Counted from the stretch's first letter, positions 16,465 through 30,219 are shown. The stretch is 35,073 bases of DNA from Oceaniradius stylonematis (GCF_003149475.2 NZ_QFWV02000001.1:158578-193650), one strand, 5' to 3'. Notes: generated by a model not told the origin, from the sequence alone. Program-made: numbers and translations.

Positions 16465-18021
16465 ATGGACGAGACGAACGCATCGAAATCCCAGTTTCTG
16501 GCCATTGTAAGCCATGAGATCCGCACGCCCCTGAACGGCATCGTCGGCATGGGCAAACTGCTGGCCGACACGCCGTTGACCGCCGAGCAGCGCAATTATG
16601 TCGAGGCGATCACATCGTCCTCCGAAGCGCTGATGCTGCTGGTCAACGACCTTCTGGAATTCGGCCGCAGTGGCGCCGACACCAGCACGCCGGTCTTCTC
16701 GGCCACGGACATGCGCGCGCTGACCAGCGGCGTGATCGAACTGCTGGCCGGCCGCGCGCACGAAAAGGGGCTCGATCTCGGCTATTCGATCGCGCCGGGT
16801 GTGCCGGTATCGATGCGCGCCGACGCCAAGGGCCTGCGGCAGATCCTGTTCAACATCGTCGCCAATGCGATCAAGTTCACCGCCGAAGGCGGCATTGCCG
16901 TCGAGATCGGCCACGCGCCTTCCTCCGATGGCGGACGGGCGCACGATCTGACCATCACCGTCCGCGACAGCGGGCCCGGCATACCGATCGAAAAGCAGGC
17001 GCAAATCTTCGAACCGTTCGAGCAGGCAGATATGAGCCTTGCGCGTCGGCACGATGGCGCGGGGCTTGGCCTTGCCATCGCCAAACGGCTGGTCGACCGG
17101 CTCGGCGGCACGATCGCGTTTGAAAGTTCGCCCGACATGGGAACGGAATTCACCGTGCGCGTTCCGGCGGGTATCGAGCCGCAAAAAGGGGCGGAGCCGA
17201 GCGACGAGGCGCTATCGGGTCAGCACTTCTGCCTGATGATGCGCGCCGGATGCGAGGCGGACATGCTGGCCGATGCGATCGCGGGGCATGGCGGGTCGGT
17301 CGAGCACACGACCGCGCCGGAGCTGGCGCTCGACCGGTTGCACGACATGCCGGGCGCGACGGTGCTGATCGACAGCCGGCTGATGCGCGATCCGGATCGG
17401 GCGCTCGGCCTCGCAGACCGGATCGCCGCGCGCGGCGGCCGTCCGGTGGTTCTGATCGAGCCCGAGGAGCGCGGCACGCTGGGCGCGCAGTTCAAGGCCG
17501 ACGGCCATGCATTCCTGACACGCCCGGTGCGTGGCTCCAGCCTGTTGCGCGTTCTGGAACGTACTCTGGACGGCAAACCCGCCGACGATCTGTCCAATCC
17601 GTTGTCCCTTGTGACGCCGGCCGCGCAGCGCCGGCGCCGCTTGCTGCTCGCCGAAGACAATCCGGTCAACGCGCTTCTGGCATGCAGCGTTCTTGAAAAG
17701 GCGGGGCACGCTGTCACGCTTGCGGACAACGGCAAGGCCGCGCTCGACCGGATGACCGCGCCGGACGCCGCCTTCGATCTGGTGCTGATGGACGTTCACA
17801 TGCCTGTGCTCGACGGCGCCGAGGCGATCCGCCTCTTCCGTACGCACGAGGACGCCCATGGCGGCGACACGCGCCTGCCGATCGTCGCGCTGACCGCCGA
17901 CGACGATCCGGAATTGGAGCGCCTTCTGCTTGCCGTCGGTGCGCAGAAGATCGTGCGCAAGCCGCTGACCGCACAGAACTTGCACGTCCTGTTCGAAACG
18001 CTGGACAGCGCAGCGGCCTGA
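16465..18021 (+). CDS. Sensorless hybrid histidine kinase with two receiver-like domains
   Basis: A 518-residue cytoplasmic hybrid kinase. The HisKA dimerisation domain starts almost at the N-terminus, with H17 in [10 protein letters not shown]. The ATPase domain spans about 85-235 (N130 and N134 of the N-box; DSGPGIP at 168-174; [12 protein letters not shown]). A degenerate receiver at about 252-370 lacks the acidic pair and has Arg in place of the usual Lys (LTRP at 351-354). A canonical receiver at 391-515 has E397/D398, phosphoacceptor D443, T477 and K499. No transmembrane, PAS or GAF region exists, and an in-frame TGA at 16447 rules out an upstream extension. It probably senses through a partner. 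I do not recognise a named orthologue. Confidence 0.92.
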   Translation: MDETNASKSQFLAIVSHEIRTPLNGIVGMGKLLADTPLTAEQRNYVEAITSSSEALMLLVNDLLEFGRSGADTSTPVFSATDMRALTSGVIELLAGRAHEKGLDLGYSIAPGVPVSMRADAKGLRQILFNIVANAIKFTAEGGIAVEIGHAPSSDGGRAHDLTITVRDSGPGIPIEKQAQIFEPFEQADMSLARRHDGAGLGLAIAKRLVDRLGGTIAFESSPDMGTEFTVRVPAGIEPQKGAEPSDEALSGQHFCLMMRAGCEADMLADAIAGHGGSVEHTTAPELALDRLHDMPGATVLIDSRLMRDPDRALGLADRIAARGGRPVVLIEPEERGTLGAQFKADGHAFLTRPVRGSSLLRVLERTLDGKPADDLSNPLSLVTPAAQRRRRLLLAEDNPVNALLACSVLEKAGHAVTLADNGKAALDRMTAPDAAFDLVLMDVHMPVLDGAEAIRLFRTHEDAHGGDTRLPIVALTADDDPELERLLLAVGAQKIVRKPLTAQNLHVLFETLDSAAA

Positions 18022-18028
18022 ACAGGCA

Positions 18029-18056
18029 TTAACGCGCGCCGAAAATGTGTCATACT
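18029..18056 (+). promoter_or_regulatory. Possible promoter of the acyltransferase gene
   Basis: TTAACG at 18029-18034 and CATACT at 18051-18056 are 16 bases apart, each matching four of six sigma-70 consensus bases. They lie in the 102-base gap between the kinase and the acyltransferase start at 18124. Confidence 0.3.
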
Positions 18057-18123
18057 GGCGTCACGGGATCGTCATAGCCGACAACTCACCTTGTCGGATG
18101 CAGACCGGATTCGGGTTCGAACG

Positions 18124-18963
18124 ATGACCATCGCACGCGCAGCGCCAAGCCAGCCGGCCCGCCCGCCCGCCGAACCGGCGGCGTTTCTGGGCGAGATCGG
18201 CAAACTGCGTGCACGGCTTGCGACGACCGGTGACGAAATCCGGGCCGCACAAAGGCTGCGCCATGCCGTTTTCTCGGCCGAGTTCGCGGCGCCGGGCGAT
18301 GAAGACGGGATCGATGCCGACGGCTATGACGCGCTGTGCGACCATCTGATCGTCCTGGACACTGCGATCGCGGGAACCGACACGGACCGGATTATCGGCA
18401 CCTACAGGCTCCTGCCGCAGCAAAACCTCGCCGGCAGGCCGTTTTATTCGGACAGCGCATTCGACATCGGCGCCCTGCTCGAACGGCATGACGGCCGCCG
18501 CTTTCTCGAACTGGGCCGCTCCTGTGTCCTGCCGGACTATCGCTCCAAGCGTACGATCGAACTTCTGTGGCAGGGCATCTGGGCCTATTGCCGGCGCAAC
18601 GCCATCGATGTGATGTTCGGCTGCGCGTCCTTTGCCGGCCGCGTCCCCGCGCGGCATGCGATGGCGCTGGCATTCCTGCATCATCATGCGCGCGCCACCG
18701 GCGACTGGTCGGTGACGGCGCGGGCCGAGACACGTGTCGACATGGATTTCATGCCGGCCGAGGCGATCGACCTGAAGGCGGCGATGCGCGCCCTGCCGCC
18801 GCTTATCAAGGGCTATCTTCGGCTCGGCGCCACATTCGGCGAGGGCGCGGTGATCGACCATGCGTTCGCTTCGGTCGATGTGCTCGTCGTCCTGCCGGTC
18901 GAACAGATCAGCGCGCGCTATGTCTCCTATTACGGTGCAGATGCGGATCGCTTCGCCGCCTGA
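18124..18963 (+). CDS. OlsB-like GNAT N-acyltransferase (hemolysin-like family)
   Basis: A 279-residue protein of the acetyltransferase group that includes OlsB, the ornithine-ACP N-acyltransferase of ornithine-lipid synthesis. Landmarks are EIRAAQRLRHAVFSAEF near residue 39, RIIGTYRLLPQQ, and the strong block FLELGRSCVLPDYRSKRTIELLWQGIWAYCRR followed by DVMFGCASFAGR. The frame can start at a TTG at 18091; ATG 18124 is taken as more likely, though its ribosome binding site is weak. The partner acyltransferase gene olsA is not adjacent. It could act in ornithine-lipid synthesis or be a related paralogue. Its stop abuts the maeB stop with no base between. Confidence 0.8.
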   Translation: MTIARAAPSQPARPPAEPAAFLGEIGKLRARLATTGDEIRAAQRLRHAVFSAEFAAPGDEDGIDADGYDALCDHLIVLDTAIAGTDTDRIIGTYRLLPQQNLAGRPFYSDSAFDIGALLERHDGRRFLELGRSCVLPDYRSKRTIELLWQGIWAYCRRNAIDVMFGCASFAGRVPARHAMALAFLHHHARATGDWSVTARAETRVDMDFMPAEAIDLKAAMRALPPLIKGYLRLGATFGEGAVIDHAFASVDVLVVLPVEQISARYVSYYGADADRFAA

Positions 18964-21261
<2,298 letters not shown>

Positions 21262-21379
21262 GAGGGTCGTCCCTTGCGCGCTGTATTCGGACACTAGTCG
21301 GGGAAAAGACCTTCTAATCCCTGTCGCGGCGCCGTGTAAACGCGCATAAGCTCGGACGGAACGAAACGGGTCCCAGGCG

Positions 21380-24109
21380 ATGGATGGCAGGGCGGCACAG
21401 CATCGGGAAACCGGCGGCGGAGCGGGCGGCAGCGCCTCGACCGGCGCGCCGACGCCGATGATGGCGCAGTTTCTCGAGATCAAGTCGGCCAATCCGGGGC
21501 TGCTCCTTTTCTACCGGATGGGCGACTTCTACGAACTGTTCTTCGAGGACGCGGAGATCGCCTCGCGGGCGCTGGGCATCACGCTGACCAAGCGCGGCAA
21601 GCATCTGGGCCAGGACATTCCGATGTGCGGCGTTCCGGTTCATGCCGCCGACGACTATCTGCAGAAGCTGATAGGGCTCGGCCATCGCGTGGCGGTGTGC
21701 GAGCAGCTCGAAGACCCGGCCGAAGCCAAGAAACGCGGTTCGAAATCGGTCGTCCGCCGCGATGTGACCCGGCTGGTCACGCCCGCGACGATCACCGAGG
21801 ACAAGCTGCTGGAGCCGGGCGAGAACGCCTATCTTCTGGCGCTCGCGCGCATCCGGGCCTCGGACCAGATGGCCTACGCCTTCATCGACATTTCGACCGG
21901 CGAGTTCCGGCTCGGCGAAACCGCGCCGGCGCGCCTCCTGCCCGATCTCACCCGCATCGCGCCGCGCGAGATCATCGTCCCCGAAGCGCTTTTTCACGAT
22001 CCCGAGCTCAGGCCGGTCTTCGACCAGTTCGGCCGCGCTGTCAGCGCACATCCCGCCGCCCTGTTCGACAGCGCCACGGCGGGCGACCGGCTCGCGCGAT
22101 ATTTCGGCGTGACGACGCTGGACGGGTTCGGCGACTTCTCGCGCGCCGAACTGGCCGCCGCATCGGGGGCGCTCGCCTATGTCGAAAAGACGCAAGTGTC
22201 CGAACGGCCGGCGCTGCAGCGGCCGCAGCGCGAGACCGGCGCGCAAACCCTGTTCATCGATCCGGCGACGCGCACCAATCTCGAACTCGAACGCACGCTG
22301 TCGGGCCAGCGCGACGGCAGCCTTTTGAAGGCGATCGACAGGACGGTGACCGGCGCCGGCGCGCGGCTTCTGGCAGCACGGCTGCGCGCGCCTCTGACCG
22401 ATGTCGCCGCCATTGCCGAGCGGCTCGATTCCGTGAGCCAGTTCATGGCCGACGATGGGCTGGGCGCCACGCTGCGCGCCCATCTGAAGGCGTTGCCGGA
22501 CATGGCGCGCGCGCTGTCGCGCCTGTCGCTGAACCGTGGCGGCCCGCGCGATCTGGCCGCCATCCGCGGCGGGCTGGCGGTCGCCGCGTCGGTCCACCAG
22601 GTGCTGTCGGGAGCCGATCTGGGCGCCGAACTGCACGAAGCGCGTGCCATGCTCGGCGCCGCGCCCGCCGAGGTCGCCGACGCGCTGGAAAAAGCGCTGG
22701 ACGATGACATGCCGCTTCTGGCGCGCGATGGCGGTTTCGTGCGCACAGGCCATCATGACGAGCTCGACGAGATGAGGGCGCTGCGCGACCAGTCGCGGCG
22801 CGTCATCGCATCGCTGCAGGCCGATTACGCAGCCGAAACCGGCGTCAAGTCACTGAAGATCAAGCACAACAATGTGCTGGGCTATTTTATCGAGGTCACC
22901 GCGCTGAACGCGAGCGCTCTCAATGCATCCGACGACGCCAAGGCCCGCTTCATCCACCGCCAGACCATGGCGAACGCGATGCGTTTCACCACCACCGAAC
23001 TGGCCGATCTTGAAAGCCGCATCGCCAACGCCGCGGGGCGGGCACTCGAGATCGAACTGGCCGTGTTCGAGCAATTGCGCGCGCTCAGCGTCGCCCATGC
23101 CGATGCCATCCGCGACGCGGCGCATGCGCTTGCGGTGATCGACGTTTCGGTGGCGCTTGCCGATCTGGCCGCCTCGGAAGGCTATTGCCGGCCGGTGGTC
23201 GATGACAGCCGCACCTTCCGTATCGTCGGCGGGCGCCATCCGGTCGTCGAGCAGGCCCTGCGCCGGCAGGCCGCCGATCCGTTCGTCGCCAATGATTGCG
23301 ACCTTTCGCCCAAGGACGGTGCCGACCATGGCGCGCTGTGGCTTCTGACCGGGCCGAACATGGGCGGCAAGTCGACCTTTCTGCGCCAGAACGCGCTGAT
23401 CGCGATCCTTGCGCAGACCGGCTCCTTCGTGCCGGCCGGACAGGCCCATATCGGCATTGTCGACCGGCTGTTCAGCCGTGTCGGAGCCTCGGACGATCTG
23501 GCGCGCGGGCGATCGACCTTCATGGTCGAGATGGTCGAAACCGCGGCCATCCTCAACCAGGCCGGCGAGAACGCGCTCGTCATCCTCGACGAGATCGGCC
23601 GGGGAACGGCGACCTTTGACGGGCTTTCCATCGCCTGGGCGGCGATCGAATATCTACACGAGCACAATCGCTGCCGGACGCTGTTCGCCACTCATTTTCA
23701 CGAGCTGACAGCGCTTCACGAAAAGCTCGACCGGCTGGCCAACGTCACCATGCGGGTCAAGGAATGGGAAGGCGAGGTGGTGTTCCTGCACGAGGTCGGC
23801 CAGGGCGCCGCCGACCGGTCCTATGGCGTGCAGGTGGCGCGGCTTGCCGGCCTGCCCGACGCGGTCGTAAGCCGGGCACGACAGGTGCTCGACCAACTCG
23901 AGGAGCAGAACCGCGACAAGGGCGCGGCCGCGCTGATCGACGATCTGCCGCTTTTCTCGGCGGCGCCGGCGGCAAAACAGTCCGTGCCAAACGCCGTCCG
24001 ATCGGCTATCGAGGCGGCGCTTGACGATCTTTCGCCTGACGAGATGACGCCGCGCGCGGCGCTCGAAGCGCTCTATGCGCTCAAGGCGGTCGCAACGAAG
24101 AAGGACTGA
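21380..24109 (+). CDS. mutS: DNA mismatch repair protein MutS
   Basis: A 909-residue mismatch-recognition ATPase. The mismatch-contacting F-x-E is F50-Y51-E52 in [14 protein letters not shown]. The connector and lever regions follow. The clamp/core shows [17 protein letters not shown], and the ATPase domain has Walker [11 protein letters not shown] at 657-666, Walker [18 protein letters not shown] and a late [10 protein letters not shown]. MutS recruits MutL to mispairs. The N-terminus before M27 is a glycine-rich tail, so the exact start (ATG 21380, or M27/M28) is uncertain. It is followed two bases later by glnD, and the two are surely co-transcribed. Confidence 0.97.
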   Translation: MDGRAAQHRETGGGAGGSASTGAPTPMMAQFLEIKSANPGLLLFYRMGDFYELFFEDAEIASRALGITLTKRGKHLGQDIPMCGVPVHAADDYLQKLIGLGHRVAVCEQLEDPAEAKKRGSKSVVRRDVTRLVTPATITEDKLLEPGENAYLLALARIRASDQMAYAFIDISTGEFRLGETAPARLLPDLTRIAPREIIVPEALFHDPELRPVFDQFGRAVSAHPAALFDSATAGDRLARYFGVTTLDGFGDFSRAELAAASGALAYVEKTQVSERPALQRPQRETGAQTLFIDPATRTNLELERTLSGQRDGSLLKAIDRTVTGAGARLLAARLRAPLTDVAAIAERLDSVSQFMADDGLGATLRAHLKALPDMARALSRLSLNRGGPRDLAAIRGGLAVAASVHQVLSGADLGAELHEARAMLGAAPAEVADALEKALDDDMPLLARDGGFVRTGHHDELDEMRALRDQSRRVIASLQADYAAETGVKSLKIKHNNVLGYFIEVTALNASALNASDDAKARFIHRQTMANAMRFTTTELADLESRIANAAGRALEIELAVFEQLRALSVAHADAIRDAAHALAVIDVSVALADLAASEGYCRPVVDDSRTFRIVGGRHPVVEQALRRQAADPFVANDCDLSPKDGADHGALWLLTGPNMGGKSTFLRQNALIAILAQTGSFVPAGQAHIGIVDRLFSRVGASDDLARGRSTFMVEMVETAAILNQAGENALVILDEIGRGTATFDGLSIAWAAIEYLHEHNRCRTLFATHFHELTALHEKLDRLANVTMRVKEWEGEVVFLHEVGQGAADRSYGVQVARLAGLPDAVVSRARQVLDQLEEQNRDKGAAALIDDLPLFSAAPAAKQSVPNAVRSAIEAALDDLSPDEMTPRAALEALYALKAVATKKD

Positions 24110-24111
24110 GA

Positions 24112-26928
24112 TTGGACAAGGCCGTCACCGGAAAGACCGCCCTTCCCGACGCCGCGACCATCGGCGCGGCGCTGGAAGGGTTCGCGCGCGATGCGGGCGG
24201 CGACGGCGCGGACACGGGTGTACGCGCCAAGGTGCTCGCCCATCTCAAGCAGGTCCTGGCCGACGGGCGCGCCGAGGCCGAGCGGCGGCTTTTCGAGGAC
24301 GGCAAGGGCCATGGCTGCGCAAAGCGCCTGTCGGACCTCCAGGATGCGATCATCCGGGCCACCTACGATTTCGCCCTCGCCCATGTGTTCAAGGTCTCGG
24401 ATCTTTCCCGTGGCGAGCGGATCGCGCTGGCGGCGGTCGGCGGCTATGGCCGCGGCACGCTGGCGCCCGGATCGGACATCGATCTGTTGTTCGTCCTGCC
24501 CTACAAGCAGACGCCGCTCGGCGAGCAACTGGCCGAATACATGCTCTACATGCTTTGGGACATGGGGCTGAAAGTCGGCCACGCCACGCGCAACATCGAT
24601 GACTGCGTGCGGCTGTCCAAGAACGACATCACGATCAGCACCACGATCCTCGAGGCCCGGTTCCTGATCGGAAACGAAACGCTCTTCAAGGAGCTGATGG
24701 ACCGGTTCGATGGCGAGGTCGTGCAGAAGACCGCCGTCCAGTTCATCCAGGCCAAGCTCGCCGAGCGCGATGCGCGCCACCAGCGGATGGGCGAAGCGCG
24801 GTTCGTCGTCGAGCCGAACGTCAAGGACGGAAAAGGCGGATTGCGCGACCTCCACACGCTGTTCTGGATTGCCAAATATGTCTATCGCGTGCGGCGACGT
24901 GCGGAACTGGTCAAGCTCGGTGTCTTCACCCGCAAGGACTACAATCTCTTCGTCAAGTGCGAAGACTTCCTCTGGGCGGTGCGCTGCCACTTGCATTTCC
25001 TGACCGGCAAGGCCGAGGAACGCCTGTCGTTCGACGTGCAGCGGGACCTCGCCGAGCGGCTCGGCTACCAGTCACACCCCGGGCTCGAGGATGTCGAGCG
25101 GTTCATGAAGCACTATTTCCTGATCGCCAAGGATGTGGGCGACCTGACGCGCATCTTCTGCGCGGCGCTGGAAGACCAGGAGATCAAGAACGCGCCGGCG
25201 CTGTCCGGCCTCTTGCAGGCGCTGCCCTTCACCGGTCGCTCGCGCAAGATTCGCGGTATCAAGGAGTTCGTCATCGACCGTCAGCGCATCAATGTCGCCG
25301 ACGAGGAGGTCTTCAAGCGCGATCCGGTGAACCTGATCCGGATGTTCCATCTGGCCGACCGGTACGGGCTCGAATATCATCCGCAGGCGCTGCAACTGGT
25401 CCGGCGTTCGCTAAAGCTGATCGACAAGGCACTGCGCACCGACGTCAATGCCAATGCGCTGTTCATCAAGATCCTTTCCTCGAAGAACGATCCGGCGCTC
25501 AATCTGCGGCGGATGAACGAGGCGGGCGTGCTCGGCCGTTTCGTCCCCGATTTCGGCAGGATCGTCGCGATGATGCAGTTCAACATGTATCATCACTACA
25601 CCGTCGACGAACATCTGATCCGTACGATCGGCGTGCTCGCCGACATCGAAAAGGGTACACTCAAGGAAGATCATCCGCTCGCCGCGACGCTGATGCCGGG
25701 CCTCAAAGGCGAGCGCACGCTGCTCTATGTGGCACTGTTTCTGCATGATATCGCCAAGGGCCGACCGCAGGATCATTCGACCGCCGGGGCGGAGGTGGCG
25801 CGAAAGCTTTGCCCGCGTTTCGGCTTTTCGCCCGAGGACACGGCGACCATCGCCTGGCTGGTGCAGGACCATCTTCTCATGTCGATGACCGCTCAGGCGC
25901 GGGACCTGTCGGACCGCAAGACGATCGAGGATTTCGTCGCGCGGGTGCAGACGGTCAAGCGGCTCAAGCTGCTGCTGGTGCTGACCGTTTGCGACATTCG
26001 CGGCGTCGGTCCGGGCGTCTGGAACGGCTGGAAGGGCCAGCTGTTGCGCACGCTCTATGCAGAGGCGGAACTGGCACTTACGGGCGGTTTCTCGGAAACC
26101 AGCCGCAAGAGCCGCGCCGCCAGCCGCCGGCAAGCGCTCGAGGAACGGCTCGCCGGCTGGACCGAAGCCGATCGCGAGGCGGTTCTGCGCCTGCACTACG
26201 ACAATTATCTTCTGACCGTCGATCTGGAAGACCAGGAGCGCCATGCCGAGTTCATCCGCGCGGCCAATGCCGAGGGCAAGGCGCTGGCGACCGAAGTCCG
26301 CACGGATGCATTTCAGGCGATGACCGAGATCACCGTGCTGGCGCAGGACCACCCGCGCCTGTTGTCGGTCATCGCCGCCGCCTGTTCGAGCGCGGACGCA
26401 TCGATCGACGGGGCCCACATCTTCACCACATCCGACGGCCGCGCGCTCGATGTCATCCAGATCGAACGCGAATTTGTCGAGGACGAAGACGAGTTGCGGC
26501 GCGGCCGCCGGATCGGCGCACTGATCGAGGATGTCCTGCGCGGCAAGGTGAGCCTGCCGGACGTGCAGGCGCACAAGCGACGCCGCAGGGCGCTCAGCGC
26601 CTTTCATGTCGAGCCCAATGTGAAGATAAACAACACGCTGTCCAACCGGTTTACCGTGATCGAAGTGGAAGGGCTGGACCGCCCGGCGCTCCTGTCGCAA
26701 CTGACCGGCGCGATCTCCGATCTCAAGCTCGACATCCGTTCCGCGCACATCACGACCTTCGGCGAGAAGGTGATCGACAGTTTCTATGTGACCGATCTGG
26801 TCGGCCAGAAGATCGAGGACACGGCGCGCCAGGGCCGCATCCGCAAGGCACTTCTTTCCGTGCTCAAGAACGATCAGCGCGGCGCAACGAAGAAGCAGGC
26901 GGGCAAGGCCGCCGTGGCGGCCGAATAG
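24112..26928 (+). CDS. glnD: Bifunctional PII uridylyltransferase / uridylyl-removing enzyme
   Basis: A 938-residue nitrogen sensor that uridylylates PII at low glutamine and reverses this at high glutamine. The nucleotidyltransferase motif [18 protein letters not shown] starts at residue 110, with D122 and D124 metal-binding. The HD hydrolase motif has H545 and D546 in [15 protein letters not shown]. Two C-terminal ACT domains at about 738-815 and 845-920 bind glutamine ([31 protein letters not shown]). All active-site features are present. Translation starts at a TTG at 24112, two bases after mutS, with AAGAAGGA seven bases upstream. murJ follows after three bases. Confidence 0.97.
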   Translation: MDKAVTGKTALPDAATIGAALEGFARDAGGDGADTGVRAKVLAHLKQVLADGRAEAERRLFEDGKGHGCAKRLSDLQDAIIRATYDFALAHVFKVSDLSRGERIALAAVGGYGRGTLAPGSDIDLLFVLPYKQTPLGEQLAEYMLYMLWDMGLKVGHATRNIDDCVRLSKNDITISTTILEARFLIGNETLFKELMDRFDGEVVQKTAVQFIQAKLAERDARHQRMGEARFVVEPNVKDGKGGLRDLHTLFWIAKYVYRVRRRAELVKLGVFTRKDYNLFVKCEDFLWAVRCHLHFLTGKAEERLSFDVQRDLAERLGYQSHPGLEDVERFMKHYFLIAKDVGDLTRIFCAALEDQEIKNAPALSGLLQALPFTGRSRKIRGIKEFVIDRQRINVADEEVFKRDPVNLIRMFHLADRYGLEYHPQALQLVRRSLKLIDKALRTDVNANALFIKILSSKNDPALNLRRMNEAGVLGRFVPDFGRIVAMMQFNMYHHYTVDEHLIRTIGVLADIEKGTLKEDHPLAATLMPGLKGERTLLYVALFLHDIAKGRPQDHSTAGAEVARKLCPRFGFSPEDTATIAWLVQDHLLMSMTAQARDLSDRKTIEDFVARVQTVKRLKLLLVLTVCDIRGVGPGVWNGWKGQLLRTLYAEAELALTGGFSETSRKSRAASRRQALEERLAGWTEADREAVLRLHYDNYLLTVDLEDQERHAEFIRAANAEGKALATEVRTDAFQAMTEITVLAQDHPRLLSVIAAACSSADASIDGAHIFTTSDGRALDVIQIEREFVEDEDELRRGRRIGALIEDVLRGKVSLPDVQAHKRRRRALSAFHVEPNVKINNTLSNRFTVIEVEGLDRPALLSQLTGAISDLKLDIRSAHITTFGEKVIDSFYVTDLVGQKIEDTARQGRIRKALLSVLKNDQRGATKKQAGKAAVAAE

Positions 26929-26931
26929 ACG

Positions 26932-28497
26932 ATGAGCCTTTTGCGCAATTTCGCCACGGTGGGCGGTGCGACCATGACCAGCCGCGTGCTGGGATTCGTG
27001 CGCGACATATTGATGGCGGCCGCTCTTGGTACGGGCCCGGTGGCCGACGCCTTCGTGGTCGCCTTCCGCTTCCCCAACCTGTTTCGTCGGATCTTCGCCG
27101 AAGGCGCCTTCAATTCGGCCTTCATTCCGCTCTTTTCGCGGCGGCTGGAAGGCGAGGGCCGCGAGGAAGCGCGGCGGTTCGCGCAGGAAGCCATGGCCGG
27201 CCTGATTACCGTCCTGGCCATTGTTATCGGCTTTGCCATGATCGCGATGCCGGTCCTGATGTACGGGCTGGCGCCGGGCTTTTCGGCCGATCCTGACAAG
27301 TTCGACCTGACGGTGGAACTGACGCGGATCACTTTTCCCTATCTTCTGCTCGTCTCGCTGCTGGCGCTGATTTCGGGCGTGCTGAACGGTCTGGGCCGGT
27401 TCGCGGCGGCGGCATTCGCACCGGTCCTGCTGAATGTCGTGCTGATCGCGGTGCTCAGCTACATCGTCTCTTCCGGCCTTGCGGCAACGCGCGATGCGGG
27501 GCTGTGGCTGTCGGTCGGCGTCGTCGTCGGTGGCGTTGCGCAGCTGGCCATGGTCGTGATCGCCTTGCGGCGCGAAGGGTTCGCGCTCGGCTTCGTGCGC
27601 CCGCGCTGGAACGGCCGCATGAAGAGGCTGGTCACGCTGGGCATTCCCGGCGTCATCGCCGGCGGCGTGACGCAGATCAACATCGTCGTTGGCACGATCA
27701 TCGCTTCGATGCAGGCGGGCGCCGCCAGCATGCTCTATTATGCCGACCGGCTTTACCAATTGCCGCTCGGCGTCGTCGGCATAGCCATCGGCGTCGTGCT
27801 GCTGCCGGAACTGTCGCGAAAGCTGAAGGCTGGCGACATGGGTGCGGCCAAGGCCGTCGAGGCCCGGGCACTGCAGTTTTCCATGATGCTGACCCTGCCC
27901 GCTGCGGTGGCTCTGGCCGTGATCCCGCACCAGCTTGTCTCGGTGCTGTTCGAAAGGCTGGCCTTCGACGCCGAAAGCGCACGCGGCACCGCGCTTGCGC
28001 TGCAGGCGTTTGCCGTCGGCCTGCCGGCCTTCGTGCTGGTCAAGGTGTTTTCGCCCGGCTTCTTCGCCCGCGAGGACACCAAGACGCCGATGCAGGTCGG
28101 GATTGCCGCCATGGCGGTGAATGTGGCAGCCAGCCTGGCGCTGTTTCCATTCGTGGGCCATGTGGGCATCGCGATCGCGACGAGCCTTGCCGGCTGGGTC
28201 AATGCCATCGCGCTTTATTGGCTTCTGAACCGGCGCGGACTCTGGACGATCGATGGGCCGATGACCCGCCTTCTGGTGCTGATTGCGGTCAGCGCCGTGC
28301 TGATGGGCCTGTGTGTGTGGGCGGCCGCGCAGCTTCTTGCGCCGCAACTGGCGTCCGGCTCCCCGCTTGTCCCGCGGGCCGCCGCGCTTTCCATTGTGGT
28401 CGGTGCCGGCGTCGTCAGCTTCTTCGGTCTGGCGCATCTGACCGGCGCGGCGCGGCTCGGCGCGCTAAGGGCAATGCTGTTCCGGCGCGGCGTCTGA
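26932..28497 (+). CDS. murJ: Lipid II flippase MurJ
   Basis: A 521-residue MOP-superfamily flippase with about 14 membrane segments. It moves lipid II across the inner membrane for peptidoglycan synthesis. Family blocks are [21 protein letters not shown] at the N-terminus, then [30 protein letters not shown] and, in the middle, [30 protein letters not shown]. It begins three bases after the glnD stop in the same transcript. The glnD-murJ-trpS order is common in rhizobia. Confidence 0.96.
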   Translation: MSLLRNFATVGGATMTSRVLGFVRDILMAAALGTGPVADAFVVAFRFPNLFRRIFAEGAFNSAFIPLFSRRLEGEGREEARRFAQEAMAGLITVLAIVIGFAMIAMPVLMYGLAPGFSADPDKFDLTVELTRITFPYLLLVSLLALISGVLNGLGRFAAAAFAPVLLNVVLIAVLSYIVSSGLAATRDAGLWLSVGVVVGGVAQLAMVVIALRREGFALGFVRPRWNGRMKRLVTLGIPGVIAGGVTQINIVVGTIIASMQAGAASMLYYADRLYQLPLGVVGIAIGVVLLPELSRKLKAGDMGAAKAVEARALQFSMMLTLPAAVALAVIPHQLVSVLFERLAFDAESARGTALALQAFAVGLPAFVLVKVFSPGFFAREDTKTPMQVGIAAMAVNVAASLALFPFVGHVGIAIATSLAGWVNAIALYWLLNRRGLWTIDGPMTRLLVLIAVSAVLMGLCVWAAAQLLAPQLASGSPLVPRAAALSIVVGAGVVSFFGLAHLTGAARLGALRAMLFRRGV

Positions 28498-28512
28498 GCG
28501 GTCGACCGGCCC

Positions 28513-28541
28513 TTGCACGGCGGCAACGGCCATTGCATAAG
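28513..28541 (+). promoter_or_regulatory. Possible promoter of trpS
   Basis: TTGCAC at 28513-28518 and CATAAG at 28536-28541 are 17 bases apart within the 71-base murJ-trpS gap. Match to consensus is moderate. It would let trpS be transcribed apart from mutS-glnD-murJ. Confidence 0.35.
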
Positions 28542-28568
28542 GCCGGCGCATTCCAAACGGACCGTCCC

Positions 28569-29636
28569 ATGACCAACATCTTCCACGAGCGCGTCTTTTC
28601 CGGCGTCCAGCCGACCGGCCATCTGACGCTCGGCAATTATCTGGGCGCGATCCGCAAATTCGTCGCGATGCAGGAGCGGCACGAATGCATCTATTGCGTG
28701 GTCGACATGCATGCGATCACCATGCCGCAGAACCCGACCGAGCTGATCAATGCGACGCGCTCCGTCGCGGCGGCCTTTCTTGCCGCAGGCATCGATCCGG
28801 CGCAGCACATCGTCTTCAATCAGAGCCGCGTGCACGAGCACGCGGAACTGGCGTGGGTCTTCAACTGCGTGGCGCGCATGGGCTGGCTCAACCGGATGAC
28901 CCAGTTCAAGGAAAAGGCCGGCAAGGACCGGGAGAACGCGTCGGTCGGCCTTTTCGCCTATCCGGCGCTGATGGCGGCCGACATCCTGATCTACCGGGCA
29001 ACCCACGTGCCGGTGGGCGACGACCAGAAGCAGCATCTGGAGCTGACCCGCGATATCGCGCAGAAGTTCAACAACGACTATTCCGACCGTATCGCGGAAT
29101 TGGGTCTGGGCATCGAAATGCACATCGGCCGGGAGACCGTGTCGGGCTATTTCCCGCTCACCGAACCGGTGATCGAGGGGCCGGCAACGCGAATCATGAG
29201 CCTGCGCGACGGCACCAAGAAGATGTCGAAATCCGATCCCTCGGACCTGTCGCGAATCAATCTGACCGATACGGCCGACGAGATCGCCCGCAAGATCCGG
29301 AAGGCCAAGACCGATCCCGAGCCGTTGCCGAGCGAAGCGGCGGGCCTGGCAGAACGGCCGGAAGCGGCGAACCTTGTGGGCATCTATGCCGCGCTGGCGG
29401 ACATGGAGAGCGACGCGGTGCTGGCAGAGTTCGGCGGCAAGGCGTTTTCCGAGTTCAAGCCGGCGCTCGCCGATCTGGCGGTCGAGGTTCTGAGCCCCGT
29501 CGCCGGAGAGATGCGGCGGCTGATCGCCGATCCGGGTCATATTGACGGGATTCTGGCCGACGGCGCCGAACGGGCGTCGGCGATCGCCGCGCCGGTCATG
29601 GCCGATGTGCGGCGGATCGTCGGTCTGGGCGCCTGA
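28569..29636 (+). CDS. trpS: Tryptophan--tRNA ligase
   Basis: A 355-residue class I aminoacyl-tRNA synthetase. The HIGH-equivalent is in [15 protein letters not shown] (H18 to N23) and the KMSKS loop is exact at 218-222 ([10 protein letters not shown]). VVDMHAIT and [16 protein letters not shown] are typical TrpRS blocks. The frame runs far upstream, into murJ, but the family N-terminus starts at ATG 28569. The ribosome binding site is weak (ACGGA). It is followed 48 bases later by uspA. Confidence 0.97.
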   Translation: MTNIFHERVFSGVQPTGHLTLGNYLGAIRKFVAMQERHECIYCVVDMHAITMPQNPTELINATRSVAAAFLAAGIDPAQHIVFNQSRVHEHAELAWVFNCVARMGWLNRMTQFKEKAGKDRENASVGLFAYPALMAADILIYRATHVPVGDDQKQHLELTRDIAQKFNNDYSDRIAELGLGIEMHIGRETVSGYFPLTEPVIEGPATRIMSLRDGTKKMSKSDPSDLSRINLTDTADEIARKIRKAKTDPEPLPSEAAGLAERPEAANLVGIYAALADMESDAVLAEFGGKAFSEFKPALADLAVEVLSPVAGEMRRLIADPGHIDGILADGAERASAIAAPVMADVRRIVGLGA

Positions 29637-29684
29637 GCCTCTCTCCGCTTGCGGGCCGGCGCGGGCCGTGCCAAAGATTCGTCC

Positions 29685-30176
29685 ATGGTCACCAGACGCC
29701 TTTCCGGCGAAGCCGGTCATCGCCGCAAGTTCCTCGCGGTCGTCGACGAAACACCGGAATGCGAGCGCGCCGTGTTCTACGCCGCTCGCCGCGCGGCCAA
29801 CACCCATGGCGGTCTGATCCTGTTGTTCGTGATCGCGCCCGGCGACTTCCAGCACTGGCTGGGCGTCGAGCAGGTGATGCGTGAAGAGGCGATGGAGCGC
29901 GCCGAGCAGGTGATGTCGAAATTCGCCACGCTCGCGCGCGAACAGTGCGGAATCGAGCCCGAGACCGTGATCCGCGAGGGCGTCGGCGTCGAACCCATTC
30001 ACGAACTGATCGAGGAAGACCAGGACATTGCCATCCTCGTGCTCGCGGCCAGCGCGGCCAAGGAAGGGCCGGGGCCGCTCGTCTCATCGATCGCCGGGCG
30101 GGACGCGGCGTTTCCGATCCCCGTCACCGTGGTGCCCGCCAATCTGACCGACGAGGACATTGAAAGCCTGTCGTGA
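29685..30176 (+). CDS. Universal stress protein UspA-family
   Basis: A 163-residue single Usp domain. FLAVVDETPECERAVFYAARRAANTHGG near the start, then GVEPIHELIEEDQDIAILVLAA and the closing FPIPVTVVPANL fit the UspA alpha/beta fold. The usual ATP-binding G-x2-G-x9-G-(S/T) motif is not clearly present (sequence is SAAKEGPGPLVSSIAG), so ATP binding is doubtful. I chose ATG 29685 over the upstream in-frame start at 29649 because it gives the family N-terminus. The trpS-uspA-nfuA order is frequent in Hyphomicrobiales; a functional link is unknown. Confidence 0.88.
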   Translation: MVTRRLSGEAGHRRKFLAVVDETPECERAVFYAARRAANTHGGLILLFVIAPGDFQHWLGVEQVMREEAMERAEQVMSKFATLAREQCGIEPETVIREGVGVEPIHELIEEDQDIAILVLAASAAKEGPGPLVSSIAGRDAAFPIPVTVVPANLTDEDIESLS

Positions 30177-30202
30177 CGGACGCATATGTTCATAGCGAGC
30201 GC

Positions 30203-30219
30203 GCCCCTTTCACAGGGGC
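30203..30219 (+). other. Hairpin between uspA and nfuA
   Basis: GCCCCT-N5-AGGGGC forms a six-bp GC-rich stem 27 bases after the uspA stop. No T run follows, so it is at most a weak or Rho-assisted end of the upstream transcript. Confidence 0.35.

Noticed and set aside
21314-22756. Open frame of 480 codons on the minus strand opposite mutS
   Set aside because: Antisense to conserved MutS domains, with no family match or ribosome binding site.
25411-28437. Open frame of 1008 codons on the minus strand opposite glnD and murJ
   Set aside because: Its sequence is Arg/His/Asp/Gln-rich and resembles no family. It is a mirror of the GC-rich codon pattern of two certain genes.
28215-30002. Open frame of 595 codons on the minus strand across murJ, trpS and uspA
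   Set aside because: Spans three unrelated plus-strand genes and their gaps; composition is that of an antisense artefact.
30203-30219. Hairpin after uspA as an intrinsic terminator
   Set aside because: A six-bp stem with no following T run; kept only as a hairpin.
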